Positions 38,597 to 47,570 of a stretch of 64,000 nucleotides of DNA are shown one piece after another; within the stretch, counting starts at the first letter, position 1, and every line of letters starts with the position of its first letter. This DNA comes from Caldicellulosiruptor naganoensis. GTDB taxonomy: Bacteria > Bacillota > Thermoanaerobacteria > Caldicellulosiruptorales > Caldicellulosiruptoraceae. The notes under the pieces were generated by a model, which was not told the origin of the DNA, searched no databases, and worked only from the letters and a program-made list of their open reading frames with translations. The stretch is taken from the NCBI RefSeq assembly GCF_026914285.1, contig NZ_CP113864.1:2294501-2358500 (forward strand). Direction: 5' to 3'. The translations under genes were made by a program, and so were the position numbers.

Positions 38597-38630
38597 AAGG
38601 CGTTTTGAAGCTTCCGCCCCAAAACGCCTT
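38597..38630 (-). terminator. Intrinsic terminator
   Basis: Stem AAGGCGTTTT / AAAACGCCTT with a 14-nt loop and a long T-run on the minus strand. It stops leftward transcripts from the Rpn fragment before the chemoreceptor-like gene. Confidence 0.85.
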
Positions 38631-38698
38631 TGTTTTGGAGAAAGTTTGAATTTGTCGTCTTTATTATAACACAGATATTTACAAATAGCAAAGGGAAA

Positions 38699-39058
38699 TT
38701 AAAAATATTTCGTATATTCTTCTCTTATCTTCCTTACTCTCTCAACTTCAACTCCAGTTGCTTCAGCTATGAAATTGTCATCAAACCCCTTTTGTATAAG
38801 CCTTCTCACAATTTCCTCTTCTTTTCGCTGTATACCTTCCTGTATACCCTCTTCATAGCCCTTTTCTTTGCCTTTTTCTTCTGCTTCTTTGTAATACTCC
38901 TGTATCAGCTGCTGAACATTGAATATAAACTCACCCACATCTTTCATCCCCTCAGCTTCTATCTTCTTTAGCAGTTCATCTATCCTGCTTTCTATCTCCT
39001 CTCTCACCTGCGGTTTTACTATCCTCAAAAGCCACAAACAAAACACCCTTAGCTGCAC
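38699..39058 (-). pseudogene. Rpn-family nuclease/transposase fragment, copy 2
   Basis: 119 codons from a GTG. The C-terminal region typical of Rpn/PD-(D/E)XK transposase-like proteins: WLLRIVKPQVREEIESRIDE, a charged heptad stretch EEKGKEKGYEEGIQEGIQRK, and a final helix-turn-helix-like segment (LIQKGFDDNFIAEATGVEVE). The catalytic N-terminal domain (about 180 residues) is missing. The part shared with copy 1 forms direct repeats on either side of the chemoreceptor-like gene. Confidence 0.75.
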
Positions 39059-39135
39059 CTGCGGTAACTTAATTTATTTTAGGTGGTAAATATGCCTTCA
39101 CCTCGTACCTATTGAAAAACCTACTCCAAAATTTA

Positions 39136-39765
39136 TCACTTCTCGACTTTTTCAATTTCCATCTCACCTTCGTATGGCTTTAAAACAGCATCAAATAACT
39201 TTTTCAATTTTCTTTCATCACCCTTTTCAAAAAGCCACAAATCTTCATGTTCTTTTTTAAGTATCGCCGGCATTCTGTCGTGAATTGGCTTTACCTGGGA
39301 ATTAGGCTGGGTGGTGATAATTACAAATGCGTCAATTTGAGTGCCATCTTCCAAGTTGATTCTCTCATAAAGTCCTGCCATGTAAAAAAGGCTTCTGTCT
39401 TGAGGCTTTATTAAAAATTTTTGTTTACTATCCTCTCTCTTTTTCCACTCATAAAATCCAACTGCTGGAATAAGGCATCTTTGATGAACTATTCTTTTGA
39501 AAGTCCACTTTTCAAGCAAAGTCTCTGCCCTTGCATTTATTATCACCTGTTTTTTGCCCTCAATAGGAAAGCCCCAGCGGGCAATTGTAGCGTCTTTCTC
39601 ATCATTTCCAGCAACTACCACCGGGACAAGCTCTGTTGGGAAAATCTCTCCTATTTTGAGTTTGTTCAAAAAGGGTGTGTCATGAAATTTTTGATTAATT
39701 CTTTGTAAAATGTTTTTTATTTCTTCAATTTGTTCATCTGGCAAAAATAGATATCTTCCGCACAT
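39136..39765 (-). CDS. SRAP/HMCES-family abasic-site protein
   Basis: 209 residues. The start ATG at 39765 is chosen so that Cys2 (MCGRY) is exposed after Met removal, as catalysis requires. Conserved elements: NARAETLLEKWTF, RCLIPAVGFYEWKK (active-site Glu), and HDRMPAIL (His). The family forms a covalent thiazolidine link to abasic sites in single-stranded DNA and protects them during replication. It begins 1 bp after the HAD gene's stop, with the ribosome site inside that gene, so the pair is co-translated. Confidence 0.95.
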   Translation of the reverse strand: MCGRYLFLPDEQIEEIKNILQRINQKFHDTPFLNKLKIGEIFPTELVPVVVAGNDEKDATIARWGFPIEGKKQVIINARAETLLEKWTFKRIVHQRCLIPAVGFYEWKKREDSKQKFLIKPQDRSLFYMAGLYERINLEDGTQIDAFVIITTQPNSQVKPIHDRMPAILKKEHEDLWLFEKGDERKLKKLFDAVLKPYEGEMEIEKVEK

Positions 39766-39766
39766 T

Positions 39767-40606
39767 CTATTTTGCACCCCTGTAAAGAATTTTCAAATCT
39801 TCATAGATATCCTTGATAGAGTTATATATCAAAGTTGGCTTGATGGCGGATTTTTCCACATCCTCATAAGTTGTCTCGCCAGACAAGACAAGAATAGAAA
39901 TCATTCCATTGTCATTTGCCATCTTTATGTCTGTGTAGAGTCTGTCGCCAATCATGGCTATTTCGCTCTTTTCAACATTTTTGAATTTCGAGATGACATC
40001 AACAATTATCGAAGATGGCTTTCCTATAAAAAGAGGCTTTTTCTTTGTTGCATTTTCAAGCATTATACAGATTGAACCACAATCTGGAATGTACTCACCA
40101 CCCTCAAGTGGGCAAACCAAATCAGGGTTTGTTGCCAAAAAAGGCACTCCTTTTCTTATAAGCTTGCAAGCATCCAAAAGTTTTTTGTAGGTAAGCTCTG
40201 TGTCAAACCCAACAATCAGATAGTCTACCTTTTCTTTTTCAATGCTATCTACAACATTTACTCCAAAACTTTTGAGTTCATCTTTCAAAGACTGCGTGCC
40301 CACAACATATGCACTGACAACACTTCTTTGGTCAATACTTTTAAGATAAATAGCAGTTGCCTGGCCCGATGTGAGAAGATTTTCTTTTGTAATCTCAATT
40401 CCCATTTTTGATAACTTTTTTAGGTAGTCATCAGAGCTTTTTGATGAGTTGTTTGTCAAAAACAAAAACTCTTTGTTATTTTCTTTTAAAAGCTGTACAA
40501 ACTCCCTGCTGCCTTCAAAGAGCCTATCACCAAGGTAGATTGTGCCGTCCATGTCAAGCAGAAAAAGATCTACTTTAGATAACACCTCAAGTTTATTATT
40601 CCCCAT
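39767..40606 (-). CDS. HAD-IIA family phosphatase (NagD-like)
   Basis: 279 residues. Motif I is DLFLLDMDGTIYLGD (nucleophile Asp about residue 18), motif II is FLTNNSSKS, and motif III/IV is MIGDRLYTDIKMAND. The inserted C2a cap between them (ATNPDLVCPLEGG) marks the NagD / p-nitrophenyl phosphatase group, acting on sugar or nucleotide monophosphates. The substrate is not predictable. It overlaps the upstream glycosyltransferase by 11 bp. Confidence 0.93.
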   Translation of the reverse strand: MGNNKLEVLSKVDLFLLDMDGTIYLGDRLFEGSREFVQLLKENNKEFLFLTNNSSKSSDDYLKKLSKMGIEITKENLLTSGQATAIYLKSIDQRSVVSAYVVGTQSLKDELKSFGVNVVDSIEKEKVDYLIVGFDTELTYKKLLDACKLIRKGVPFLATNPDLVCPLEGGEYIPDCGSICIMLENATKKKPLFIGKPSSIIVDVISKFKNVEKSEIAMIGDRLYTDIKMANDNGMISILVLSGETTYEDVEKSAIKPTLIYNSIKDIYEDLKILYRGAK

Positions 40607-41873
40607 TCTTTAGTTCAGCTCCCTTTTTTGACTGTGCAAGCCTTACTATTTCAGATACAAATTCCTCATATGTTTTCTTAGCATTGAACCTTTCTTCCCA
40701 TGTCTTTCTTGCCTCAATACAAAATCTCTGATACTCACCCTCTTGCATTTGAATAAATTTTTCTATTAGCGATGAAAGTTCATCTTCTGTGAAATCTTTT
40801 TCAAGCAAATACCCATTTGAGCCATCTTTTACAATCTCACGCACACCTCCAACGTCTGTCGCCACAACAGGTATTCCAAACGACATTGCCTCCATGATCG
40901 AAACAGGAAGACCTTCAGATGAGCTTGTATTTACAAACAGGTTAAAATCTTCTTTTGCGTAAAGGTCTAAGATTTTACTATTTGGCAAAAACCCCATAAA
41001 ATTGTAGGTAATATTTTCTTTTTTAGAAAGCTTCTTTTGAGCATATTCTTTTAGACTTTCAAAAAGCTCTCCATCTCCAATGTGTGTCCATAAAATCTCA
41101 TAGCCTTCTATTTTTTCAAGGCTATCCACTATTTTTTCAACCCTTTTGACAGGCACAACCCTCGCACAGCTGACTATCTTAAAGGGCTTTGACCTTTTCT
41201 TGTTAAGGTTTACCTTATAATCATTAAAAGTTCCAAGGTATGAAATGGCTGCTTTGTTTGTGTTATACTTCTTATTTATATAATCTGCGCCCATCTTGGA
41301 GCATGCAAATACTTTGTCAATGTGATTTATTATAAACTCTTTGCAGGGCTGGGGAAAAAGTTCTGTATATAGGTCTGAGCGATGCGCTCTTGAGATCTTT
41401 AATAAAACAGGCTTTTTAAAAAGAGCAACACTTAAAGCCAGAAAGTGAAACCAGTAAGAATAAAGGACTGTATCATTTGGGTCAATTCCTTCTTTTTCAA
41501 ATAGCCTGCTGAGATTTTTCAATGTGATGTTCGTCAAAAACACCCACCTAAAAATCATCCAAAGATAAAGCATCTTATATCTAACTGTGTTTTTTTGAAA
41601 AATTGCTTTGAGAGCTTCTTTTGCAGCAAGCACAATTAATTTAGGAGAAACAAACAAAATGTCCTTTATTGTGTACTCAACATCCCATACCTTTACCTTC
41701 TGGTGGGGTTTGTATTTATCACCGTTTTTTAATTTCTTTGGCAAAACTTTGCCTGCCTGAACAGGTAAAATAAAAACCCTGTCAAAAGCCCTGCAAAGAA
41801 AGTCTATCTCATTTCCCACAAAAACATCTCTTTTAGGATGTGGATAGCCAATTGTAAGAAGTATAAGGATCAC
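40596..41873 (-). CDS. Glycosyltransferase, family 4-like (GT-B)
   Basis: 425 residues from a GTG at 41873 after GGGGGG. GT-B retaining glycosyltransferase: the C-terminal nucleotide-sugar domain carries FKIVSCARVVPVKRVEKIVD, HIGDGELF and the EX7E region SEGLPVSIMEAMSFGIPVV. The N-terminal half has ISRAHRSDLYTE, seen in polysaccharide-synthesis enzymes. Probably a cytoplasmic enzyme of cell-surface glycan assembly. First gene of a three-gene unit with the HAD and SRAP genes. Confidence 0.9.
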   Translation of the reverse strand: MILILLTIGYPHPKRDVFVGNEIDFLCRAFDRVFILPVQAGKVLPKKLKNGDKYKPHQKVKVWDVEYTIKDILFVSPKLIVLAAKEALKAIFQKNTVRYKMLYLWMIFRWVFLTNITLKNLSRLFEKEGIDPNDTVLYSYWFHFLALSVALFKKPVLLKISRAHRSDLYTELFPQPCKEFIINHIDKVFACSKMGADYINKKYNTNKAAISYLGTFNDYKVNLNKKRSKPFKIVSCARVVPVKRVEKIVDSLEKIEGYEILWTHIGDGELFESLKEYAQKKLSKKENITYNFMGFLPNSKILDLYAKEDFNLFVNTSSSEGLPVSIMEAMSFGIPVVATDVGGVREIVKDGSNGYLLEKDFTEDELSSLIEKFIQMQEGEYQRFCIEARKTWEERFNAKKTYEEFVSEIVRLAQSKKGAELKNGE

Positions 41874-41992
41874 ATGCCAACCCCCCAAAATTTTTATGTT
41901 CCTCTTTTCAAGTGTAGCACTCGAAAAGACTTTGAGTCAAGGATTTCAAAACTATAATAGTGTCATCTTTCAAGCTAAAAATTTTGCAGTTG

Positions 41993-42021
41993 TTGACAAG
42001 ACAATATAAAAGATATATAAT
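41993..42021 (+). promoter_or_regulatory. Consensus sigma-A promoter of the metal-efflux operon
   Basis: Perfect TTGACA (41993-41998) and TATAAT (42016-42021) with a 17-bp spacer. This is the strongest promoter in the window and is expected to need a tight repressor, whose operator follows directly. Confidence 0.93.
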
Positions 42022-42025
42022 GAAC

Positions 42026-42047
42026 ACATGAATAATTGTTCATATGT
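42026..42047 (+). promoter_or_regulatory. ArsR/SmtB-type operator
   Basis: Imperfect palindrome with arms ATGAA and TTCAT around six AT-rich bases, extended by ACAT/ATGT, directly at the expected transcription start. It resembles the 12-2-12 operators of SmtB/CadC/CzrA repressors. The repressor is the next gene. Confidence 0.82.
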
Positions 42048-42068
42048 TTATGATCTGAGGTGAAAAGA

Positions 42069-42431
42069 ATGTCAAAAAAGATAGATACTTGCTCATGCAC
42101 GATAATTCATCAAGACATTCTTGAGAAGGTAAAAAAAGAGCTGCCTGATGATGAGAAGCTATTTGATCTCTCTGAGTTTTTTAAAGTGTTTTCAGATTCA
42201 ACAAGAGTGAAGATTTTAAATGCGCTTCTGATATCAGAGATGTGTGTGTGCGATTTAGCGGCGCTGCTGCAGGTGACGCAGTCGGCAATATCCCACCAGC
42301 TGCGACTTTTGAAAGCATTTAGGCTTGTCAAGAGCAGAAAAGAGGGAAAGGTGGTCTACTACAGTTTAAATGATGAGCATGTAAAGAGTATATTAGAACT
42401 TGGGCTTTTACATCTTTCAGAAAAAGCTTGA
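42069..42431 (+). CDS. cadC: CadC-type ArsR/SmtB metal-sensing repressor
   Basis: 120 residues from the ATG at 42069 after GAGGTG. Winged helix of the ArsR family: FFKVFSDSTRVKILNALLIS, the metal-box SEMCVCDLAALL, and recognition helix TQSAISHQLRLLK. The N-terminal TCSC pair plus the CVC of the alpha3 helix make the CadC alpha3N soft-metal site (Cd, Pb, Zn). It binds its own operator and leaves it when metal binds. The P-type ATPase gene follows 45 bp later. Confidence 0.94.
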   Translation: MSKKIDTCSCTIIHQDILEKVKKELPDDEKLFDLSEFFKVFSDSTRVKILNALLISEMCVCDLAALLQVTQSAISHQLRLLKAFRLVKSRKEGKVVYYSLNDEHVKSILELGLLHLSEKA

Positions 42432-42476
42432 CTTTAATCAACAACCAATAATAACATCATAAAGGAGATGTCAGAC

Positions 42477-44564
42477 TTGGCAAACGGTAAGGTTGAACTC
42501 ATATTAGAAAATCTTTCTTGTGCAAACTGTGCATCTAAGATTGAACAAAAGGTAAATAGCCTATACTTTGTCAAAAATGCAAATTTGAACTTTGTCACAA
42601 AAAAGCTAACAGCTGAAGTATCGCCCAAGGACTATAAACTCTTTTTAGAAAATGTAACCAAAATTGTAAATGAAATTGAGCCAGATGTCAAAGTTTTAGA
42701 AGTACCTAAGGAAAAGCCTGTGATTGATATAAAAGATCTTTCTTTGATAATTGTTTCAATCTTCTTTTTCGCATCGGGGCTTTTTGTTTATAAAAGAGCG
42801 TGGTGGGGATTGATATTTTTGGCAGCAGCGTATATCTTGGCAGGAGAAAGTGTAATAAGAAAGTTTTTGCAAAACCTTCTTCGGCTAAAACTGTTTGATG
42901 AAAATTTCTTGATGACAGTTGCAACAATCTCTGCCTTTTTGCTCAAAGAATACCCAGAAGCAGTCCTTGTTATGCTTCTTTACAAAATAGGCGAGCTACT
43001 TGAAGAGACAGCAATCAGAAGGTCAAGAAAGACTATAAATTCCTTGAAAAACCTTGAAATTGAATATGCAAACCTGAAGATTGAAAATGAAATAAAAAGG
43101 GTAAATCCAAAAGACATCGTTCCTGGTGATACTGTCATTGTCAAAGCAGGTGAAAGGGTACCTATTGATGGAGTTGTAGCAGCAGGTAGTTCTTTTTTGG
43201 ACACATCTGCAATCACAGGTGAGTCAAGGCTAATTCCTGTGAAGGAAAACGATGAAGTGTTTGCAGGGTTAATAAATATTGATGGGACAATAGAAGTGCT
43301 TGCCAAGAGCTTTTACAAAGACTCTACAATTTCAAAGATAATAGAGATTGTAGAAAATGCAACATCTAAAAAATCACAAACAGAGCGGTTTATTACTTAC
43401 TTTGCAAGAGTTTATACACCTGCTGTAACTGTCATTGCTTTTTTGGTAGCAGTTGTCCCACCACTCTTGTTCTCTCAACCATTTGACAGATGGATATATC
43501 GCGCTCTTATATTCCTAATTGTCTCTTGCCCATGCAGCCTTGTTTTGTCCGTGCCTCTTTCCTATTTTGCCGGCGTTGCACGACTATCTAAAGCTTCAAT
43601 CCTTGTAAAAGGTACAACATACATTGACAAAATGGCAAGGAAAATTTATGCTATTCTTTTTGATAAAACTGGAACTATCACTCAAGGCAGCCTAAAAGTT
43701 GACAAAGTTGTGACAAAAGATATATCCTATGAAGAGTTTATAAGACTTCTCTGCCACATAGAAAGTTTTTCAAATCATCCAATTGCTCTTTCTGTCACCA
43801 GAGAATTTAAAGTCAAAGTTGAGGCAGAGTCAGTAAAAGAAGTAAAAGAGTATGCCGGCAAGGGAATAGAAGGGGTTGTAGATGGCAAAAAAGTCATTGC
43901 TGGAACAAAAGAGTTTTTAGAAGAAAATGGTGTTAAGGTTGAGATAAAAGAAGATTTTATTGCTTCAACAGCAGTATATGTTGCTGTAGATAATAAGTTC
44001 TGTGGATATGTGGTTTTAAAGGACTTTCTCAGACAAGATATAAAAGATACATTGAATTTGTTAAAAAAACTTGGGATAAAGACGTTTCTTCTCACAGGTG
44101 ACAAAAAGGAAGCTGCTGAAGAATTAGCAGGTGAACTTGAGTTTGATGGAATTTTTGCAAATCTTCTTCCTCAAGACAAGGCAAAGATTGCTGAACAGAT
44201 TAAAAAGGAAGCTGAAAATGCAACGGTTGTATTTGTAGGTGACGGGATAAATGACTGCCCTGCCTTGGCTGTATGTGATGTTGGAATTTCGTTTGTGCAG
44301 AATGCCTCAAGCATTGCAACTGCAGCAGCAGATGTAATACTTCTTGAAAATTCAACCGAGAAAATTTTGGATCTGATTCAAATTTCAAGGTTTGTTCGCA
44401 GAGTTGTAATACAAAATATTTCAATTTCGCTCTCTGTAAAGTTTTTGGTCATGGCTTTGGGCGCAATAGGCTTTGCAAACCTTTGGGAGGCAGTTTTAGC
44501 AGATGTGGGCGTTGCTCTAATTGCTATTTTGAACTCACTTAGAATTTTAAAAAACCAAAAATAA
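42477..44564 (+). CDS. cadA: Heavy-metal P1B-type ATPase (Cd/Zn/Pb exporter)
   Basis: About 695 residues. An AAGGAG abuts the ATG at 42468, so the TTG at 42477 with a nine-base gap is the likelier start. N-terminal HMA domain with the ligand pair CANC (LSCANCASKIE), eight membrane helices, membrane motif SCPCSL, phosphorylation site DKTGTIT, the SNHP of P1B pumps, and hinge GDGINDCPAL. The CPC motif together with CadC control points to Cd/Zn/Pb rather than Cu. It exports metal across the cell membrane. The operon ends at 44564. Confidence 0.95.
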   Translation: MANGKVELILENLSCANCASKIEQKVNSLYFVKNANLNFVTKKLTAEVSPKDYKLFLENVTKIVNEIEPDVKVLEVPKEKPVIDIKDLSLIIVSIFFFASGLFVYKRAWWGLIFLAAAYILAGESVIRKFLQNLLRLKLFDENFLMTVATISAFLLKEYPEAVLVMLLYKIGELLEETAIRRSRKTINSLKNLEIEYANLKIENEIKRVNPKDIVPGDTVIVKAGERVPIDGVVAAGSSFLDTSAITGESRLIPVKENDEVFAGLINIDGTIEVLAKSFYKDSTISKIIEIVENATSKKSQTERFITYFARVYTPAVTVIAFLVAVVPPLLFSQPFDRWIYRALIFLIVSCPCSLVLSVPLSYFAGVARLSKASILVKGTTYIDKMARKIYAILFDKTGTITQGSLKVDKVVTKDISYEEFIRLLCHIESFSNHPIALSVTREFKVKVEAESVKEVKEYAGKGIEGVVDGKKVIAGTKEFLEENGVKVEIKEDFIASTAVYVAVDNKFCGYVVLKDFLRQDIKDTLNLLKKLGIKTFLLTGDKKEAAEELAGELEFDGIFANLLPQDKAKIAEQIKKEAENATVVFVGDGINDCPALAVCDVGISFVQNASSIATAAADVILLENSTEKILDLIQISRFVRRVVIQNISISLSVKFLVMALGAIGFANLWEAVLADVGVALIAILNSLRILKNQK

Positions 44565-44586
44565 TTTTTTCTAAAATCTTTATTTG

Positions 44587-44628
44587 ACCCCTTGCTTTGT
44601 GTCATAATATTAGAGTAAGGGGTTTTTT
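44587..44628 (+). terminator. Terminator of the cadCA operon
   Basis: Stem ACCCCTT / AAGGGGT (7 bp) followed by TTTTTT, 22 bp after cadA. Confidence 0.8.
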
Positions 44629-44672
44629 GCTTTGTTGTAAATTATTCCAATTTAAAAGAGGTGCTATTCACT

Positions 44673-45089
44673 ATGATTGAAATGTACGTTTTAAACGTTG
44701 CATTTTTCCATGAAGGTGGAGGATTTGCGGTCCTGTTGTGTGACAAAAACAACAAGATGGTACTCCCTATCTTTATTGGACCTTTAGAGGCACAGTCAAT
44801 CGCACTTGCACTTGAAAAGCAGCAACTTCCACGCCCAATCACACATGATTTGATGGTTAACATCTTTCAAAAATTTGGTATTTCAATTCAAAAGGTTGTA
44901 ATCACTGACATCAAAGACGGCACATATTATGCAGAACTTTATCTTAAAGACTATAACAATGTCATATCTGTCATAGACTCAAGACCAAGCGATGCAATTG
45001 CACTTGCTCTCAGAACCAACAGCCCTATCTATATGGCACCAAAGCTTATTGAATTTACCTACAAGTACGAAGAGCTAATTCCTCAATAA
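44673..45089 (+). CDS. Bifunctional nuclease family (DUF151) protein
   Basis: 138 residues from the ATG at 44673 after AGAGGTG. Whole-length BFN domain: LLCDKNNKMVLPIFIGPLEA, SIALALEKQQLPRPITHDL, and VIDSRPSDAIALALRTNSPI. Plant and some bacterial members have RNase/DNase activity; most bacterial ones are uncharacterised and stand alone like this. No neighbouring gene suggests a specific role. It is convergent with the PIG-L gene, six bases apart. Confidence 0.92.
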   Translation: MIEMYVLNVAFFHEGGGFAVLLCDKNNKMVLPIFIGPLEAQSIALALEKQQLPRPITHDLMVNIFQKFGISIQKVVITDIKDGTYYAELYLKDYNNVISVIDSRPSDAIALALRTNSPIYMAPKLIEFTYKYEELIPQ

Positions 45090-45094
45090 AGGTT

Positions 45095-46561
45095 TTATTT
45101 CAGCAGTATCACTTTCCATGCGCTTCTGTCAAGCTGACGGCCTAAAAACTCTGTCCTGAGACTTAAAAATAGCATGTTTGCGTTTTGTAAATTTTTCTTT
45201 GGCAGAACTATCTTCATATAACTTTTGTTTCTTTGGAATTTTGAATTGTCTAAAGAAAACTGAGGAGTTGTCATAGTTTTTACGCTTTTCATTTTACTTC
45301 CCGAAATTTGGATGTACATCCTTCCAAGATATTTTTGGTCTTTAAACGCACGAATGTGAAGATAATAGTTAATAAGTCTTTTTGCAGACCCTACCATTTT
45401 AATGCCTATGTAGATATTCTTGCTGTCATATGCAGCATAGATACTATCTATGTCCGCACCTTTTTCAAAAATAAGCGACCAGATATCATGCGTTGGTTCT
45501 TCTATCACCAGATATTTAGGCGAAAACAGGTCGTCACCCTCATACCTTTTGGCAATGCTATTGCCAAGCTTTGCAAAAAGCTCGTTTCGCCTTATAAAAG
45601 CCTCTAAAAACCCTCGCATAACCTTTATTTGAGAGTGATAATCTGAAATAGAGTTTGCTTTTCTCTCTATCATAAAATCATCAAGTGATACCTGATACCA
45701 CTTGGTATCTGTAAACGCAAGCTTGAAAGGTGGTACTAAAAACATGTCCGGGTGCTTGCCAAACGGAGTTGGCCAGTCACCTCTGTGAACAAGGTACTGC
45801 CACTCATCACCTTTGTACCCAAGCTTTAAAAGTGAAAATTTAACAAACGCAGAGGTTGCCCAATGGTCAGGATGCTGGTCGCGTGAGTAGGGGTATATTA
45901 TCAAATCTGGTTCAAATGACTTTATTATACTTTCTATGTTTTTCACAACATTTACGCCTTTGTACTGGACATTTTTCTCATAGGAATTTGAATATGGACT
46001 GTGAAAGATTCTTGTAAGAGGATTAAAATAGCTCACTTTTGAGTCAAAATACTTTTCCCAAAGATACCTCAAACCCCTATCCGGATAACCTAAAAAGATA
46101 ATATCCTCCCTTTCAACCCCCAAATTCTCAAGAGCATGAATGGTCTCTTTTTGACGAAGGTATCCAAATTTAATATAGTCTTCGGCTTTTAATCTAATCT
46201 TGCCAAAGTTTTGCCCAGCTGCTCTTGTAAAACCGTCACCGTTTGTCATCACAACAACTTTTACTTTACTGCCATTTGCTAAGGCTTTTTGGATGACACC
46301 AGCAGAAGACAGGGTCTCGTCGTCACAATGCGGTGCAAATATAAGTATTCTTTTATAATTTTCAGGAGAAAGCTCAGGTAGCTGGGTTGAAAAATAGTAG
46401 TTCGAAAGATATTCTCTTACCAAAAATAAGAGCACATTTGCTAAAATCCATATAGCAAAGATATAGAGTATATATTTGCGTTTAAACCTTCTTTTCTTCT
46501 CTTTTTGAGTTTTCCTAAAAACTACTCCTCTCTTTTTTTGACCCAATCTGTACTTTGCCAT
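45095..46561 (-). CDS. Membrane-anchored PIG-L family deacetylase with extra C-terminal domain
   Basis: 488 residues from the ATG at 46561. A basic N-terminus and one helix (about residues 32-52) anchor it, with the rest outside. The PIG-L/LmbE zinc site is complete: IFAPHCDDETLS (HxDD), and later RDQHPDHWATS. The family deacetylates GlcNAc-type sugars on lipids or small molecules. The last 150 residues (from about THDIWSLIFE) form a beta-rich domain resembling CBM9/DOMON-like sandwiches, and may bind a glycan. A role in surface polymer modification is inferred. Confidence 0.9.
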   Translation of the reverse strand: MAKYRLGQKKRGVVFRKTQKEKKRRFKRKYILYIFAIWILANVLLFLVREYLSNYYFSTQLPELSPENYKRILIFAPHCDDETLSSAGVIQKALANGSKVKVVVMTNGDGFTRAAGQNFGKIRLKAEDYIKFGYLRQKETIHALENLGVEREDIIFLGYPDRGLRYLWEKYFDSKVSYFNPLTRIFHSPYSNSYEKNVQYKGVNVVKNIESIIKSFEPDLIIYPYSRDQHPDHWATSAFVKFSLLKLGYKGDEWQYLVHRGDWPTPFGKHPDMFLVPPFKLAFTDTKWYQVSLDDFMIERKANSISDYHSQIKVMRGFLEAFIRRNELFAKLGNSIAKRYEGDDLFSPKYLVIEEPTHDIWSLIFEKGADIDSIYAAYDSKNIYIGIKMVGSAKRLINYYLHIRAFKDQKYLGRMYIQISGSKMKSVKTMTTPQFSLDNSKFQRNKSYMKIVLPKKNLQNANMLFLSLRTEFLGRQLDRSAWKVILLK

Positions 46562-47017
46562 GTTGCTCTTAAAATTCCCCTTTGACAAAAAAATATGCCT
46601 TATTCTATTTTACAATATTTTTTAAAAAGCTTGCATTAAAAAATTCCCCCTAAAATCGCAAGCGGGCAGAAGCTCTTTTGCTTGTTGAGCTTCTGCCCGC
46701 TTTCTATATAAAAGGAGGAAATGAACGGGGGGATCCTACTGTATGTGTTTTTTAAAATCTCAAGGGGTTGTCCGCAGCTATCTTTTGTTTTTTCTCATCA
46801 GCTGCCCTTTACAGTTTTAATTATATGCTTTTTGTATACACCAATCAATACCAAAAATAAATGAACTTTTTCAAAGTTTTTATTCTGTTTTTGTAGATGT
46901 GGTTATGTGAATAATTGACCGATTTTAATAAAATATTCTTTCCCTTTTATATATTTTAGACATATACGAGAATTTTCAAATACCATTCTTCAAAAAAACT
47001 CTTCAAAAATAGAATTT
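46562..47017. other. Intergenic region with a strong hairpin
   Basis: 455 bp. It contains the 46661-46702 hairpin, then a ribosome-site-like AAAGGAGG at 46712-46719 followed too closely by an ATG (a 47-codon frame with no protein-like features). The remainder is AT-rich with no further signal I can support. Confidence 0.4.
46661..46702. terminator. Strong hairpin, probable bidirectional terminator
   Basis: Perfect 15-bp GC-rich stem (46661-46675 with 46688-46702) and a 12-nt loop. The flanking T-runs are short on both strands. It would end leftward transcripts of the AAA/TOPRIM pair before the PIG-L gene. Confidence 0.75.
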
Positions 47018-47566
47018 CTATTCGATGTACTTTTCCATAAAGTATTTAAAAGATGCATTCCGGCTCTTAGCCTTTTCTATTGAAAAATTTTTTGTAAGTT
47101 CTATCATGAAATCTGTTCTGTCAAAACTCCGAGGGATAAACTTATTAAAATCTTCTTTTGACAATTTTTCAGTATTACTAATTTGGGACTCTGAAATTCC
47201 AAACTTTGAGCAAAAATTATCTTCTGCACCTGCTAAGTACCAGCTTTCTATCTCCTTCTTAACTATAATTACATTTTCTTTGTTTATATTCTCTATCAAC
47301 TTTGCAATTTGCTCTTTTTTATATGTAACACATGGTGAATCATCTATGTCTGTTACAAAAATGTAATCATTATTACTTTTCACAAAAGCCTTTATGAGAT
47401 TAGAATACTTTTGCAAATTTTTAAGGCTCCTAAACTCATCACCACAGTATCTCATAATATGAACGAAAGAATACTTAGAAGAGAGTTTGGGTTCCAATAT
47501 ACGTCTAAAAAACCTCTCATCATCTATACCTTCCACCAAAATGTATATACCTTTGCCACAGTTCAT
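47018..47566 (-). CDS. TOPRIM-like protein, partner of the AAA ATPase (candidate defence nuclease)
   Basis: 182 residues. I do not recognise a named family with certainty. The N-terminus ILVEGIDDERFF and the later FVTDIDDSP give the Glu and Asp-x-Asp motifs of a TOPRIM fold, as in OLD-family and RloB/DUF4276-like nucleases. The middle VKKEIESWYLAG also recalls DUF4276. The ATG lies one base after the AAA gene's stop region, with its GGAG ribosome site inside that gene's last codons, so the two are coupled. Paired ATPase and TOPRIM proteins are common in phage-defence systems; the role here is inferred. Confidence 0.7.
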   Translation of the reverse strand: MNCGKGIYILVEGIDDERFFRRILEPKLSSKYSFVHIMRYCGDEFRSLKNLQKYSNLIKAFVKSNNDYIFVTDIDDSPCVTYKKEQIAKLIENINKENVIIVKKEIESWYLAGAEDNFCSKFGISESQISNTEKLSKEDFNKFIPRSFDRTDFMIELTKNFSIEKAKSRNASFKYFMEKYIE

Positions 47567-47570
47567 TTAC

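Noticed and set aside
44584-44612. Promoter TTGACC/TAATAT for the DUF151 gene
   Set aside because: The spacer is only 15 bp and the sequence is better explained as the cadCA terminator stem.
46720-46863. A 47-codon frame behind AAAGGAGG
   Set aside because: The ATG is only two bases from the ribosome-site match, the peptide has no recognisable features and no promoter is visible.
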